Assembly: GCF_002006345.1 (NCBI RefSeq)
Contig: NZ_LZZM01000179.1
Span: 1-64,000 of the forward strand
Direction of reading: 5' to 3'
Source of the DNA: Clostridium puniceum
GTDB taxonomy: Bacteria; Bacillota; Clostridia; Clostridiales; Clostridiaceae
DNA: 64,000 nucleotides
A model generated the notes under the pieces. It was not told the DNA's origin, did no database searches, and saw nothing but the letters and a program-made list of their open reading frames with translations. The position numbers and the translations under genes are program-made. This document shows positions 54,053 to 63,195 of the stretch, piece by piece (the first letter of the stretch is position 1; the number at the start of each line of letters is the position of its first letter).

Positions 54053-54105
54053 TTGACAAAATAAAGTAGTATTGAATATAATAAATGTATGAATAGATAT
54101 TCATA
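54053..54105 (+). promoter_or_regulatory. Promoter and ArsR/CadC-type operator of the metal-efflux operon
   Basis: TTGACA (54053-54058), an 18-nt spacer and TATAAT (54077-54082). Immediately downstream TATGAATAGATATTCATA (54088-54105) is a perfect dyad, overlapping the transcription start and just before the ribosome binding site. This is where ArsR/SmtB repressors bind. Confidence 0.75.
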
Positions 54106-54129
54106 TGTTCAAACGGAGAGGTGAAAAGA

Positions 54130-54495
54130 ATGGAAAACAATAATATTGAAATTTGTAATTGCACCATAATTCATGAAGATATAGTTAATAAAGTTAAAGA
54201 ATGTATACCAAAAGAGGAAACTCTTTATGATTTAGCTGATTTATTTAAAGTACTTGGAGATTCAACAAGAATAAAAGTATTATGCGCATTATTTGAAGCT
54301 GAAATGTGCGTTTGTGATATAGCAGCACTACTTGGAATGACTCAATCAGCTATTTCGCATCAGTTAAGAGTTTTGAAACAAGCTAGACTAGTAAAGTACA
54401 AAAGACAAGGTAAAGTAGTTTACTACTCACTAGATGATGAACATGTTAAAAGTATTTTTGATCAAGGCTTAGTTCATATTTCTGAGAAAAAGTAA
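54130..54495 (+). CDS. CadC/SmtB-type ArsR-family metal-responsive repressor
   Basis: The ATG at 54130 is preferred; GGAGAGGTG precedes it and an in-frame GTG at 54121 lies inside that site. The 121-residue protein has an N-terminal Cys pair (EICNCTII, Cys7 and Cys9) and the DNA-reading helix region with ELFEAEMCVCDIAALLGMTQ then SAISHQLRVLKQARLVKYKR. CVC in helix 4 plus the N-terminal CNC gives the four thiols that bind Cd/Pb in CadC. It is 23 bp upstream of cadA. Confidence 0.88.
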   Translation: MENNNIEICNCTIIHEDIVNKVKECIPKEETLYDLADLFKVLGDSTRIKVLCALFEAEMCVCDIAALLGMTQSAISHQLRVLKQARLVKYKRQGKVVYYSLDDEHVKSIFDQGLVHISEKK

Positions 54496-54518
54496 CTTTT
54501 AGATTGGAGGAAAAAATT

Positions 54519-56942
54519 ATGCAAGGTAATATAAAAATAGCTAAAGGTCCTATTAATGCTAAATTATTAAATAAAAATAACATGGAAAAAATAAAAAAAG
54601 AATTTATATTAGAAGGACTTGGATGTGCAAACTGTGCAGCTAAAATGGAGCAAAAAATAAACCAGTTAGATGGAGTTAATTCCGCCAATATAAATTTTCT
54701 TACTAAAACTTTAATATTAGAAATAAAAGAATCTAGTAGAATAGAAGAATTAATAGTAGCAGTAACTAATATTATAACTAGTATTGAATCTCATGTTAGG
54801 ATTAGAGAAAAAGTGATAGGGAAATCTGTAAGAAAAGAGATTCTACTTGAAGGATTATGCTGTGGTAACTGTGCTGCAAAAATTGAAAGAGAATCAAATA
54901 ATATAGATGGTGTAAAATCTGCAGTAGTAGATTTTATATCAACAAAGCTTACTATAGAAATAGATGATTCAACAAAGCAAAACACTATTGTTGATGATGT
55001 TAAGAGAATAGTAAAAAGAATTGAACCAGATGTTAATGTAGTTGTAATTGATAATAATTATAGAGTATTAAAAAGTCAAAAAGAAGAAACAGAAGATAAT
55101 AAGAGTGAAATTGTTAAATTGGCTATTGGTGCAATGATTTTTGGAATAGCAACTGCTATGAAATTTTCTAATTCAATAGAATTATTCTTATATTTAGCAA
55201 GTTATTTACTTGTAGGTGGAAAAGTAGTATTAGGTGCTTTAAGAAATATAAGGAAAGGTCAGGTATTTGATGAAAACTTCCTAATGAGTATAGCAACGAT
55301 TGGTGCTTTTGCTATAGGAGAATATCCAGAAGGTGTAGCGGTTATGCTTTTTTATCAAATAGGAGAAATGTTTCAAGACTTGGCTGTTAATCGTTCAAGA
55401 AAGTCTATTTCAGCCCTTATGGATATTAGGCCAGACTTCGCTAACTTAAAAATAAACGATGATATTAAAAAAGTAGAACCAGAAGAAGTTAAAATAGGTG
55501 ATATCATAGTAGTAAAACCTGGTGAGAAAGTCCCATTAGATGGAAAAATAATTGAAGGAAATTCTATGGTTGATACTGCTGCTTTAACTGGTGAGTCAGT
55601 CCCTAGAGAAGTAGTAGTTGGAGATAATATTTTAAGTGGAGTTATTAATAAAAATGGACTTTTAACAATAGAAGTAGAAAAAGGATTCGGAGATTCTACT
55701 GTCGCAAAGATATTAGATTTAGTTCAAAATGCAAGCAGTAAAAAGGCTCCAACAGAAAACTTTATAACAAAGTTTGCTAGATATTATACTCCAGCTGTTG
55801 TTTTTGCAGCATTAGCTTTAGCTGTAATTCCACCAATTATAATAGAAGGAGCAACATTTTCAGAATGGATTTATAGGGCATTAGCATTTTTAGTTGTATC
55901 TTGTCCTTGTGCTTTGGTTGTATCTATACCTTTGGGATTTTTTGGAGGGATAGGTGGAGCGTCAAAGAATGGAATCCTTGTTAAGGGTGGAAATTATCTT
56001 GAGGCATTAAATGATGTTGAAATGGTTGTATTTGATAAAACTGGAACACTTACAAAAGGTATATTTAAAGTGACAGAAATAAAATCAGAAAATAATATTT
56101 CAGAACATGAACTCATAGCTTGTGCAGCTTATGCAGAAAATTACTCTAATCATCCAATAGCAATGTCTATATTAAGGGCTTATGGCAATGAAATAATTAT
56201 AGATAAAATAAAAGATTATGAAGAAATATCAGGCCATGGAGTCAAAGTTGTTCTAGATGGAAAAGAAGTACTTGCTGGTAATTATAAATTAATGAATAAA
56301 GAAAATATATCTTATAAGCAAATTAATACTATAGGAACTGTAGTTCATGTTGCTATAGATAAAAAATATGCAGGATATATAGTTATCTCTGATGAGGTAA
56401 AAGAGGATTCAGCAAAAGCAATAAATGCATTAAAAGTTATTGGGGTTAAGAAAACAGTTATGCTTACTGGTGATAATAAAACTGTTGGAACTAAAATTGC
56501 TGAAGAGTTAGGCTTAGATGAAGTTTACACTGAATTATTACCAGATCAAAAAGTTGAAAAGCTAGAACTATTATTCAGAAAAAAATCCGCTAAAGGTAAG
56601 ATTGTGTTTGTAGGAGATGGAATAAACGATGCTCCAGTGTTAGCTAGAGCAGATATAGGTATAGCTATGGGCGGTGTTGGTTCAGATGCAGCAATTGAAG
56701 CTGCTGATGTTGTTATAATGACAGATGAACCTTCAAAAATTGCTTCAGCTATAAAGATAGCAAAGAAAACAAGAAGTATAGTAATGCAAAATATAGTTTT
56801 TGCGTTAGGTATTAAGCTTATAATACTAGTTCTGGTAGCTTTTGGATTAGGAACTATGTGGGAAGCAGTTTTTGGTGATGTTGGAGTAGCACTCATTGCA
56901 GTATTAAATGCAATGAGAGCTATGAAGGTAGAGAATATTTAG
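54519..56942 (+). CDS. cadA: Heavy-metal P1B-type ATPase (CadA-like Cd/Zn/Pb exporter)
   Basis: The ATG at 54519 follows TTGGAGGA; a TTG at 54504 is within that site. The 807-residue protein has two N-terminal HMA metal-binding domains (C36xxC39 in LGCANC and C115xxC118 in LCCGNC), eight membrane helices, the ion-path motif SCPCALVVS, phosphorylation site DKTGTLTKG, actuator TGES and hinge GDGINDAPVLA. CPC together with a CadC-type repressor points to Cd/Zn/Pb export rather than copper. It ends at its own terminator. Confidence 0.92.
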   Translation: MQGNIKIAKGPINAKLLNKNNMEKIKKEFILEGLGCANCAAKMEQKINQLDGVNSANINFLTKTLILEIKESSRIEELIVAVTNIITSIESHVRIREKVIGKSVRKEILLEGLCCGNCAAKIERESNNIDGVKSAVVDFISTKLTIEIDDSTKQNTIVDDVKRIVKRIEPDVNVVVIDNNYRVLKSQKEETEDNKSEIVKLAIGAMIFGIATAMKFSNSIELFLYLASYLLVGGKVVLGALRNIRKGQVFDENFLMSIATIGAFAIGEYPEGVAVMLFYQIGEMFQDLAVNRSRKSISALMDIRPDFANLKINDDIKKVEPEEVKIGDIIVVKPGEKVPLDGKIIEGNSMVDTAALTGESVPREVVVGDNILSGVINKNGLLTIEVEKGFGDSTVAKILDLVQNASSKKAPTENFITKFARYYTPAVVFAALALAVIPPIIIEGATFSEWIYRALAFLVVSCPCALVVSIPLGFFGGIGGASKNGILVKGGNYLEALNDVEMVVFDKTGTLTKGIFKVTEIKSENNISEHELIACAAYAENYSNHPIAMSILRAYGNEIIIDKIKDYEEISGHGVKVVLDGKEVLAGNYKLMNKENISYKQINTIGTVVHVAIDKKYAGYIVISDEVKEDSAKAINALKVIGVKKTVMLTGDNKTVGTKIAEELGLDEVYTELLPDQKVEKLELLFRKKSAKGKIVFVGDGINDAPVLARADIGIAMGGVGSDAAIEAADVVIMTDEPSKIASAIKIAKKTRSIVMQNIVFALGIKLIILVLVAFGLGTMWEAVFGDVGVALIAVLNAMRAMKVENI

Positions 56943-56954
56943 ATATATGTTTTG

Positions 56955-56987
56955 AGTGTAGTCATGATGCTATGACTACACTTTTTA
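56955..56987 (+). terminator. Terminator of the cad operon
   Basis: AGTGTAGTCAT (56955-56965) pairs perfectly with ATGACTACACT (56972-56982), 6-nt loop, then TTTTT. Confidence 0.85.
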
Positions 56988-57128
56988 ATATGCTGCCAAT
57001 TTTATATTATTTAACAACAAATGGTTAAATAATGGAATCACAGTTAAGACAAACGAAAAAGAAAAGTGAAATATTATCAACCTTATAGAGTATAATATAT
57101 TTATAAAATTAGAATAAGGAGATTAAAA

Positions 57129-57902
57129 ATGGAACACGAATTACTTAAAGAATATTATAATTGGTTTAATTCTTACGTAAAAAAATTTTACGGAGAAGAT
57201 AGTTTAGTAAATCAAAATATCGAACTTAAGGAAACGCATACTTTAAAAGTTGCAAAGCATGCTGTAAACATTGCAAAATCCTTAAATTTAACAGAGGAAG
57301 AAGTTAATACAGCGGAAATAATAGGTTTATTTCATGACATAGGAAGATTTGAACAATTTAGAACATATAGGACATTTAGAGATGCCATTTCAGAAAACCA
57401 TGCTACTTTAGGGATTAAGATATTAGAAGAACATAAAATATTAGAAAAATTGGATGATAGCAGGCAAAGAATTATTATTAAAGCTATAAGTCTTCATAAT
57501 ATAAAAGAACTTCCAAGTAACTTAAATGAAGAAAAATCATTGTTTTGTAAATTAATTAGAGATGCTGATAAACTTGATATTTTTAGGATAATCATTGAAT
57601 ACGAAAGAGAACGACAGAATAATCCTAATCCAGCAATAGATAATTTACCTTTTACACCAGAATATAATAAAGAATTGTTGAAAGATATCCTTTTAGGCAG
57701 AAAGATTAGTAACAATTCATTAAAAAACTATAATGATAGAAAATTATATGAATTGAGTTGGATATCAGATTTAAATTTCCCATTTTCATTTAACTATATA
57801 AATGAGAAAAAAGTTATGGAAACATTAATTAACTGTTTGCCTCAAAATGAAGAAATTAATAAACTATATAATTATTTGGAGCAATATATAGAAAAATATT
57901 AA
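57129..57902 (+). CDS. HD-domain phosphohydrolase
   Basis: The 257-residue protein shows an HD-type metal site: His37 (KETHTLKVAKHA), the HD pair His69-Asp70 in LFHDIGRFEQF, a following ENHATLG, SLHN, and RDADKLDIFR as the final Asp. This fits the HD/HDc superfamily of nucleotide or cyclic-nucleotide phosphohydrolases. Its substrate is unknown. AAGGAG precedes the ATG; it is a single gene. Confidence 0.8.
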   Translation: MEHELLKEYYNWFNSYVKKFYGEDSLVNQNIELKETHTLKVAKHAVNIAKSLNLTEEEVNTAEIIGLFHDIGRFEQFRTYRTFRDAISENHATLGIKILEEHKILEKLDDSRQRIIIKAISLHNIKELPSNLNEEKSLFCKLIRDADKLDIFRIIIEYERERQNNPNPAIDNLPFTPEYNKELLKDILLGRKISNNSLKNYNDRKLYELSWISDLNFPFSFNYINEKKVMETLINCLPQNEEINKLYNYLEQYIEKY

Positions 57903-58043
57903 AGGAAGGCTGAAAAATATATTGACTATATCACTAAATAGAAATACAGTCAATACATTAAGCATAATAAAATGTTCTATGGACAGCTAAATAATTTAAA
58001 TTTAAAAGTCTTAAATTTGGCATATTAGAAGTGAAGTTTATTA

Positions 58044-58065
58044 AGTATTTGTCATGACAAATACT
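58044..58065. promoter_or_regulatory. Perfect 22-bp palindrome upstream of the sigma-54 activator gene
   Basis: AGTATTTGTCA (58044-58054) is followed directly by its exact reverse complement (58055-58065), with no loop. That shape suits a dimeric protein site rather than an RNA hairpin. It lies 70 bp before the activator start. Confidence 0.6.
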
Positions 58066-58134
58066 AGTGGACACCTTAAGTTGGGCTAAGTAAAATATAA
58101 CTTAGTATATTTTATAAGTAATGGAGATGTATAT

Positions 58135-60081
58135 ATGAAAGAATATATCGAATTTATAACTGAAGCATGGGAAAAATTTATTTCTACTGGAGAAGTGCAT
58201 CAAAATGTTAGGCGTGAGATTGCGGATTCATGGATAAGGTGTAGAAATTATGGTGTGGATCCTTACAATGGAAAAGGAAGTATTAAACATCCTAAGATAA
58301 ATGAGTTGATTAATAAAAATAGTGAACTTATTTCTGTTGCTAGGCCTGTTATTGAAAGTATTTATAGTATGGTTCGCGGATCAGGTTTTGCTTTATTTTT
58401 AGTAGACAAAGATGGATATATAATAGACGTAATAGGTGATGAAGATATAATGGAGAGAGTTGAAGAATTAAACTTTCTAAAAGGTGAATTGTGGTCAGAA
58501 AAAGTAGTTGGAACTAATGCTATAGGAACGGCTCTATATCTAAATAAACCAGTTCAAACCATAGGGGGGGAACATTATGGAATAAATCAACATTCATGGA
58601 CGTGTTCAGCAGCACCAATTTATGATGAAGATAATAATTTAATTGGATGCATAAATATGTCAGGTAATTATTACAATGCTCATTCTCATACACTAGGGAT
58701 AGTAACGGCAGCAGCTGAATCAATACAAAAACAAATGGAATTAGCTATTTCATATAAATTACTTAATGTAACTTTTGATTCTATATCTGAGGGTATGATA
58801 GTTATGAATGAACATATGAAAATAAAAAGAATAAACGGACGAGCGTTAAAGATTTTAAATGTATCATTAAAAGAAGCAATGAATATGAATATCAGCCAAG
58901 TTTTAAATGGAATAAATTTCAAAAAACTTCTTAAAGAAGAAAATAAATTTTTTAATAACCTAGAATGGGATTTCTCTATAAACAATGACATGATAAAATG
59001 CGTCATGAATATATTACCATTAAATAAAAATGGCAAAAATAGTGGAATGGTTATAACTTTCACAGAAGTTGAAAAGGTACATAAACTAGTAAATAAATTT
59101 GCAGGATATAAAGCTCAATATGAATTTAAAGATATTATAACAAATAATTTAGAAATGAAAAATATGATAAATTTTGCTAAAAAAGCTGCAAAAAGTGATT
59201 GCAATATCTTGATTCAAGGAGAAAGCGGTACTGGTAAAGAATTAATTTCGCAATCAATACATAATTATAGTAATCGTGTAAGAGGTCCTTTTGTTGCAGT
59301 AAATTGTGCATCAATACCAAGTGAACTGGTTGAAAGTGAGTTATTTGGGTATGAGAAAGGTGCGTTTACAGGAGCATCAAAAGAAGGACATCCAGGAAAA
59401 TTTGAATTAGCAGATGGAGGTACAATTTTTCTGGATGAGATTGGAGAATTGCCATTAGATATTCAAAGTAAGCTTCTTAGAGTATTGGATAATGGAAAGA
59501 TTGTAAGAGTTGGGGGCACATATGAAAAACAATTAGATGTAAGGGTTATTGGTGCTACGAATAGAGTATTGAAAAATGAAATAAGTAAAAAAAATTTTAG
59601 AGAAGATTTATATTATAGATTAAGTGTAATGGAAATAAAGACAATACCACTTAGAGAACGAAAAGAAGATATAGATCTACTTATAAACAATTTCATACAA
59701 ATATTAAATATAAAAAATAAAGATAGAAATAAAAATGTAAAACAGTCATATATAGATGAATTAAAAAAATATGATTGGGCTGGGAACATAAGAGAACTTA
59801 AAAATGTTTTTGAAAGAGACTATTATATAAGTGAAGATGAAATCATGAATATAAATTGTTTAGATTATAACAATAAAAATGAAAATATAAATATAAATAA
59901 ACAGGAATCTTCCAGAGAAGAAACAAAAATAATACCTCTTGACGAATTAGAAGATAAGGCAATAAGAAATGCCATAAAAAAATGTGATGGAAATCTTCAG
60001 CTAGCAGCAAAAATGTTAAAGATAGGAAGAGCGACTTTATATAGAAAGATAAAAAAATATGAAATTTATGTATCAAAATGA
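58135..60081 (+). CDS. Sigma-54-dependent transcriptional activator (AcoR-like)
   Basis: The 648-residue enhancer-binding protein has an N-terminal GAF-type sensor (about 50-190), a PAS-like segment (about 205-295), and an AAA+ domain (about 335-560) with Walker A GESGTGKE, the sigma-54 contact loop GAFTGA, Walker B GGTIFLDEIGEL and the R-finger region. A Fis-type helix-turn-helix (about 610-645, LQLAAKMLKIGRATLYRKIKKY) follows. The order GAF-PAS-AAA-HTH is that of AcoR/acetoin and alcohol-metabolism activators. It lies 238 bp upstream of a butanediol dehydrogenase gene that has a -24/-12 promoter. The last codons overlap the first of three repeated sites. Confidence 0.9.
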   Translation: MKEYIEFITEAWEKFISTGEVHQNVRREIADSWIRCRNYGVDPYNGKGSIKHPKINELINKNSELISVARPVIESIYSMVRGSGFALFLVDKDGYIIDVIGDEDIMERVEELNFLKGELWSEKVVGTNAIGTALYLNKPVQTIGGEHYGINQHSWTCSAAPIYDEDNNLIGCINMSGNYYNAHSHTLGIVTAAAESIQKQMELAISYKLLNVTFDSISEGMIVMNEHMKIKRINGRALKILNVSLKEAMNMNISQVLNGINFKKLLKEENKFFNNLEWDFSINNDMIKCVMNILPLNKNGKNSGMVITFTEVEKVHKLVNKFAGYKAQYEFKDIITNNLEMKNMINFAKKAAKSDCNILIQGESGTGKELISQSIHNYSNRVRGPFVAVNCASIPSELVESELFGYEKGAFTGASKEGHPGKFELADGGTIFLDEIGELPLDIQSKLLRVLDNGKIVRVGGTYEKQLDVRVIGATNRVLKNEISKKNFREDLYYRLSVMEIKTIPLRERKEDIDLLINNFIQILNIKNKDRNKNVKQSYIDELKKYDWAGNIRELKNVFERDYYISEDEIMNINCLDYNNKNENININKQESSREETKIIPLDELEDKAIRNAIKKCDGNLQLAAKMLKIGRATLYRKIKKYEIYVSK

Positions 60082-60137
60082 GAAAAAAGAAAAGTGTGTA
60101 TCAAAATGAGAAGGAAAAAGTGTATCATTTTGATGCG
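60069..60137 (+). promoter_or_regulatory. Three upstream activator sites (TGTATCA-N3-TGA)
   Basis: TGTATCA-N3-TGA occurs at 60069, 60097 and 60121, giving imperfect dyads of TGTATCA-N3-TGATACA, with the third (TGTATCATTTTGATGCG) closest to symmetric. Starts are 28 and 24 bp apart. They lie about 120-190 bp upstream of the sigma-54 promoter, the usual place for enhancer-binding proteins. Confidence 0.75.
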
Positions 60138-60256
60138 TTTTTAATTTACTTTCAAATTTATTATATTTAATAGTTATATTCTAAAATAAAGAGAAGTCAT
60201 TAATATGAATAGATTAAAGAAAAAATCACAATTGCTATAGTAATATCTGATTTTTG

Positions 60257-60272
60257 TGGCATGAATATTGCT
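60257..60272 (+). promoter_or_regulatory. Sigma-54 (-24/-12) promoter of the butanediol dehydrogenase gene
   Basis: TGGCATGAATATTGCT matches the TGGCAC-N5-TTGC consensus with GG (60258-60259) and GC (60270-60271) at the required spacing. It is 48 bp before the ATG. Confidence 0.85.
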
Positions 60273-60319
60273 TTATATAAGTGTGAATTAATTAACAATG
60301 TGTTTTAGGAGGAATTTAT

Positions 60320-61402
60320 ATGAAAGCAGCGTTATGGTATGAAAAGAAAGATGTTAGAGTAGAAGAGATTGAAGAACCAAAGGTAACAAGTGATGGTGTG
60401 AAAATTAAAGTAAAATGGTGTGGAATATGTGGATCAGATTTACATGAGTATTTAGGAGGACCTATATTTATACCAGTAGGACAACCTCATCCCCTAAGTG
60501 GCACAACTGCTCCAGTAGTTTTAGGTCATGAATTTTCGGGAGAAGTTGTAGATATTGGTAAGAGTGTAACTAATTTTAAAATTGGAGATAGAGTAATAGT
60601 TGAACCTATAGTTGCATGTGGAAAATGCCCAGCATGTTTAGAAGGAAAATATAATTTATGCTCATCTTTAGGATTCCATGGACTTTGTGGAAGTGGTGGT
60701 GGATTAGCTGAATATACAGTTTTTCCAGAAAAATTTGTACATAAAATACCAGATGAGATGTCTTATGAGCAAGCTGCATTAGTTGAACCGATGGCAGTTG
60801 CATTACATTCTATTAGAATAGGTAACTTTAGAACAGGAGATACTGCATTAGTTTTAGGTTCTGGACCAATAGGATTAGCAACTATAGAATGTTTAAAGGC
60901 CGCTGGCGCAAAATTAGTAATAGTATTACAAAGAAAGTCAATAAGACAAGAATACGCTAAAAGATCAGGTGCAGACGTAGTATTAGATCCTAATGAGGTA
61001 GATATAGTAAAAGAAGTTAAAAAGCTTACAAATGGATTGGGAGTTGATGTAGCTTTTGAAACTACAGGAGCTCAAATAGGTCTTGATGTAGGTCTTGAAA
61101 GTTTAAAATTTGAAGGAACTTTAGTAATAACAAGTATATGGGAAAATGATGCTAAGATTAATCCTAATTCATTAGTATTTACAGAAAAGAAAGTTGTTGG
61201 CACATTAGCATATAGACATGAATTTCCAGCAACCATTGCTCAAATGAAAGATGGGAGAATAAAAGCAGAAGGATATGTAACAAAGAAAATACATTTAGAT
61301 GAGATAGTAGAAGAAGGTTTTGGAGCATTAACAGGTCCAGAAAAGAAGAAGCATGTAAAGATATTGGTAACACCCGACAAAGATCTTTTATATGATAACT
61401 AA
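60320..61402 (+). CDS. 2,3-butanediol dehydrogenase (zinc MDR family, BdhA-like)
   Basis: The 360-residue medium-chain dehydrogenase starts MKAALWYEKKDVRVEEIEEP and has the very characteristic KVKWCGICGSDLHEYLGGPI of (R,R)-butanediol dehydrogenases. Catalytic zinc ligands are Cys37, His70 and Glu71 (GHEFSGEV). The structural zinc site C100/C103/C106/C114 is complete, which B. subtilis BdhA lacks. The Rossmann fingerprint is VLGSGPIGLATIE. It interconverts acetoin and 2,3-butanediol with NAD(P)H; activity on other secondary alcohols is possible. A single gene behind a sigma-54 promoter, it is expected to be switched on by the upstream AcoR-like activator. Confidence 0.85.
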   Translation: MKAALWYEKKDVRVEEIEEPKVTSDGVKIKVKWCGICGSDLHEYLGGPIFIPVGQPHPLSGTTAPVVLGHEFSGEVVDIGKSVTNFKIGDRVIVEPIVACGKCPACLEGKYNLCSSLGFHGLCGSGGGLAEYTVFPEKFVHKIPDEMSYEQAALVEPMAVALHSIRIGNFRTGDTALVLGSGPIGLATIECLKAAGAKLVIVLQRKSIRQEYAKRSGADVVLDPNEVDIVKEVKKLTNGLGVDVAFETTGAQIGLDVGLESLKFEGTLVITSIWENDAKINPNSLVFTEKKVVGTLAYRHEFPATIAQMKDGRIKAEGYVTKKIHLDEIVEEGFGALTGPEKKKHVKILVTPDKDLLYDN

Positions 61403-61864
61403 TATAAGTAATACTTGTATAGATATGGAACTTTAAAACCATATGAGTCTATCATATACTAAATAAAAGTTTTTTTGATTAGTTTAAGTGAGAAATAAGG
61501 AATGCGTGTTAATGGATAAGCTAGGTTAAAATTCATAGCCATTTGCCCACTACAATAAAAATTGTATTGTAGTGGGTTATTTGACTATATAATCTAAGTA
61601 ATAAATTAAATAAATAAATAACTGTTTGATGCTAAAGATATATAAACTGATATCCTAAGGAATATTTATTAATGTGAGAAATAGAGAATATACCAAGTAA
61701 GTTAGAATATTTCTTATAAAAAGCTATGGAGTAAAATAATAAAAAATAGTAATGTTTGCAAGGTCATTACCTAGTACAGAAATAAAATTATAAATCTTAA
61801 TTTGATGAAAATGTTTAAAAATAAGAAAATAGAGTATAATAAAAATAATTTCTAATTTATACTA
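61403..61864. other. Intergenic region with terminator
   Basis: There is no gene. It holds the butanediol dehydrogenase terminator at 61546-61582; the remaining ~280 bp up to the bgl promoter are AT-rich without a visible signal. Confidence 0.6.
61546..61582 (+). terminator. Terminator after the butanediol dehydrogenase gene
   Basis: CCCACTACAATA (61546-61557) pairs perfectly with TATTGTAGTGGG (61565-61576), 7-nt loop, then TTATTT. It lies 140 bp after the stop. Confidence 0.75.
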
Positions 61865-61893
61865 TTGACAACAGTTGTATTATATAATATTAT
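61865..61893 (+). promoter_or_regulatory. Promoter of the BglG-type antiterminator gene
   Basis: TTGACA (61865-61870), 17-nt spacer, TATTAT (61888-61893). Transcription would start about 20 nt before the RAT. Confidence 0.65.
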
Positions 61894-61923
61894 GTATTTG
61901 TAAAGATGATATCGTTTTAAAAA

Positions 61924-62016
61924 GGATTGTGACTGGTTTGCAGGCAAGACCTAAATTAATATGAAACTATCTTATAAATATTTTATAAGAGTTTGATATT
62001 AGTTTAGGTTTTTTAT
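61924..62016 (+). promoter_or_regulatory. RAT antiterminator 1 overlapping a terminator
   Basis: A ribonucleic antiterminator of LicT/BglG type spans 61924-61952 (GGATTGTGACTG, 5-nt loop, CAGGCAAGACCT). Its 3' end (GACCTAAATTAATAT) is the left arm of a terminator closing with GATATTAGTTTAGGTTTTTT at about 61995-62015. Binding of the antiterminator protein would block the terminator and allow synthesis of the protein itself. Confidence 0.85.
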
Positions 62017-62104
62017 TATATAATGAACTTTAAACTAGGTAATTATCGATAATTGTAAAAAATACTATTACTCAAGATTCATATATTTTAAGATGGTGAT
62101 TAAT

Positions 62105-62947
62105 ATGAAAATAAAAAAAGTATTAAATAACAATGCTGTTACTATTATTAATGAGAGTGATCAAGAAATGGTGGTAATGGGACTAGGTCTTGCTTTTAAA
62201 AAAAAAGCTGGAGATGAATTAGAAAAAGAAAAAATTGAAAGAATATTTACTTTAGACAATAAAGAAGTGTCTGAAAAATTAAAAAAACTTATTAGTGAAA
62301 TTCCAATCAAATATGTAGAAGTTTGTGAAGAAATAGTAAATTATGCAGAAGGCAAACTAGATAAAAAATTGAATGAAAATATATATTTGACATTAACTGA
62401 TCATATTAGCTTTGCTTTGTATAGACATAAACAAGAAGCAGACATAAAGAACCCGTTGGCCTGGGAAATAAAAAGATTTTATAAACAAGAGTATTCAATT
62501 GGACTCAAGGCACTAGAAATAATAAAAGAAAAACTTGATATGGATTTACCAAAGGATGAGGCAGCATCTATTGCATTGCATATTGTAAATGCACAGCTAA
62601 ATGAGAATATGCCAAATGTAGTAAGTATCACTAATATGATTCAACAATCTCTTAACATAATTAAATACCATTTTAAAATTGATTTTGATGAAGAAGCTTT
62701 AAATTATCATAGATTAGTAACACATTTAAAATTTTTTGCACAAAGAATATTGAATGATAGACTAACCACAAGTTATGATGAGGATTTATATTTAATGTTA
62801 AAGAATAAGTATTCAGAAGCCTATGAATGTTCAGAAAAAGTTAAAAAATATATAGAGAAGAATTTTAATTTTAAACTAACTAGTGAGGAAATGACATATC
62901 TGATAATACACATACAGAGAGTCACTGAGCGAAATAAAGATAAATAA
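62105..62947 (+). CDS. BglG/LicT-family transcriptional antiterminator
   Basis: The ATG at 62105 gives the standard N-terminus MKIKKVLNNNAVTIINESDQ; an upstream GTG at 62093 is part of the weak GGTGA site. The 280-residue protein has the RNA-binding CAT domain (1-55) and two PTS regulation domains. PRD1 has conserved His in LTDHISFALYRH and ALHIVNAQ; PRD2 has conserved His in HRLVTHLKFFAQR and LIIHIQRV. Phosphorylation by HPr and the neighbouring EIIB should tune it to beta-glucoside supply. RATs lie before itself and before the PTS gene. Confidence 0.92.
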   Translation: MKIKKVLNNNAVTIINESDQEMVVMGLGLAFKKKAGDELEKEKIERIFTLDNKEVSEKLKKLISEIPIKYVEVCEEIVNYAEGKLDKKLNENIYLTLTDHISFALYRHKQEADIKNPLAWEIKRFYKQEYSIGLKALEIIKEKLDMDLPKDEAASIALHIVNAQLNENMPNVVSITNMIQQSLNIIKYHFKIDFDEEALNYHRLVTHLKFFAQRILNDRLTTSYDEDLYLMLKNKYSEAYECSEKVKKYIEKNFNFKLTSEEMTYLIIHIQRVTERNKDK

Positions 62948-62974
62948 AAATTTAATATAAACGTGAATAATTAT

Positions 62975-63115
62975 GGATTGTAACTGATGCTTCAGGCAAG
63001 ACCTAAATTGTTTACTAAATACTTCTAATTGTTATGAAGAAAATCTATTTTAAGAAAGTTAAAACCTGAAATAGTATTTTTTTGAAGTATTTAGTTGCAG
63101 TTTGGGTCTTTTCTA
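62975..63115 (+). promoter_or_regulatory. RAT antiterminator 2 overlapping a long terminator
   Basis: A second RAT spans 62975-63004 (GGATTGTAACTG, loop, CAGGCAAGACCT). Its end (AAGACC) forms the base of a long stem whose upper part ACTAAATACTTC pairs with GAAGTATTTAGT (63084-63095) and whose lower right arm reaches GGGTCTTTT near 63104-63111. It should regulate the PTS gene. Confidence 0.85.
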
Positions 63116-63195
63116 TTTCATAAAATTAAAAGTAATTAAGAAAAGTATATAAATTTTAAACTATTAAAAGCTATATAAAAGTAGGAGGGAAAGGT

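Noticed and set aside
58520-58723. Minus-strand frame inside the sigma-54 activator gene
   Set aside because: Antisense shadow of the GAF domain with no start signal.
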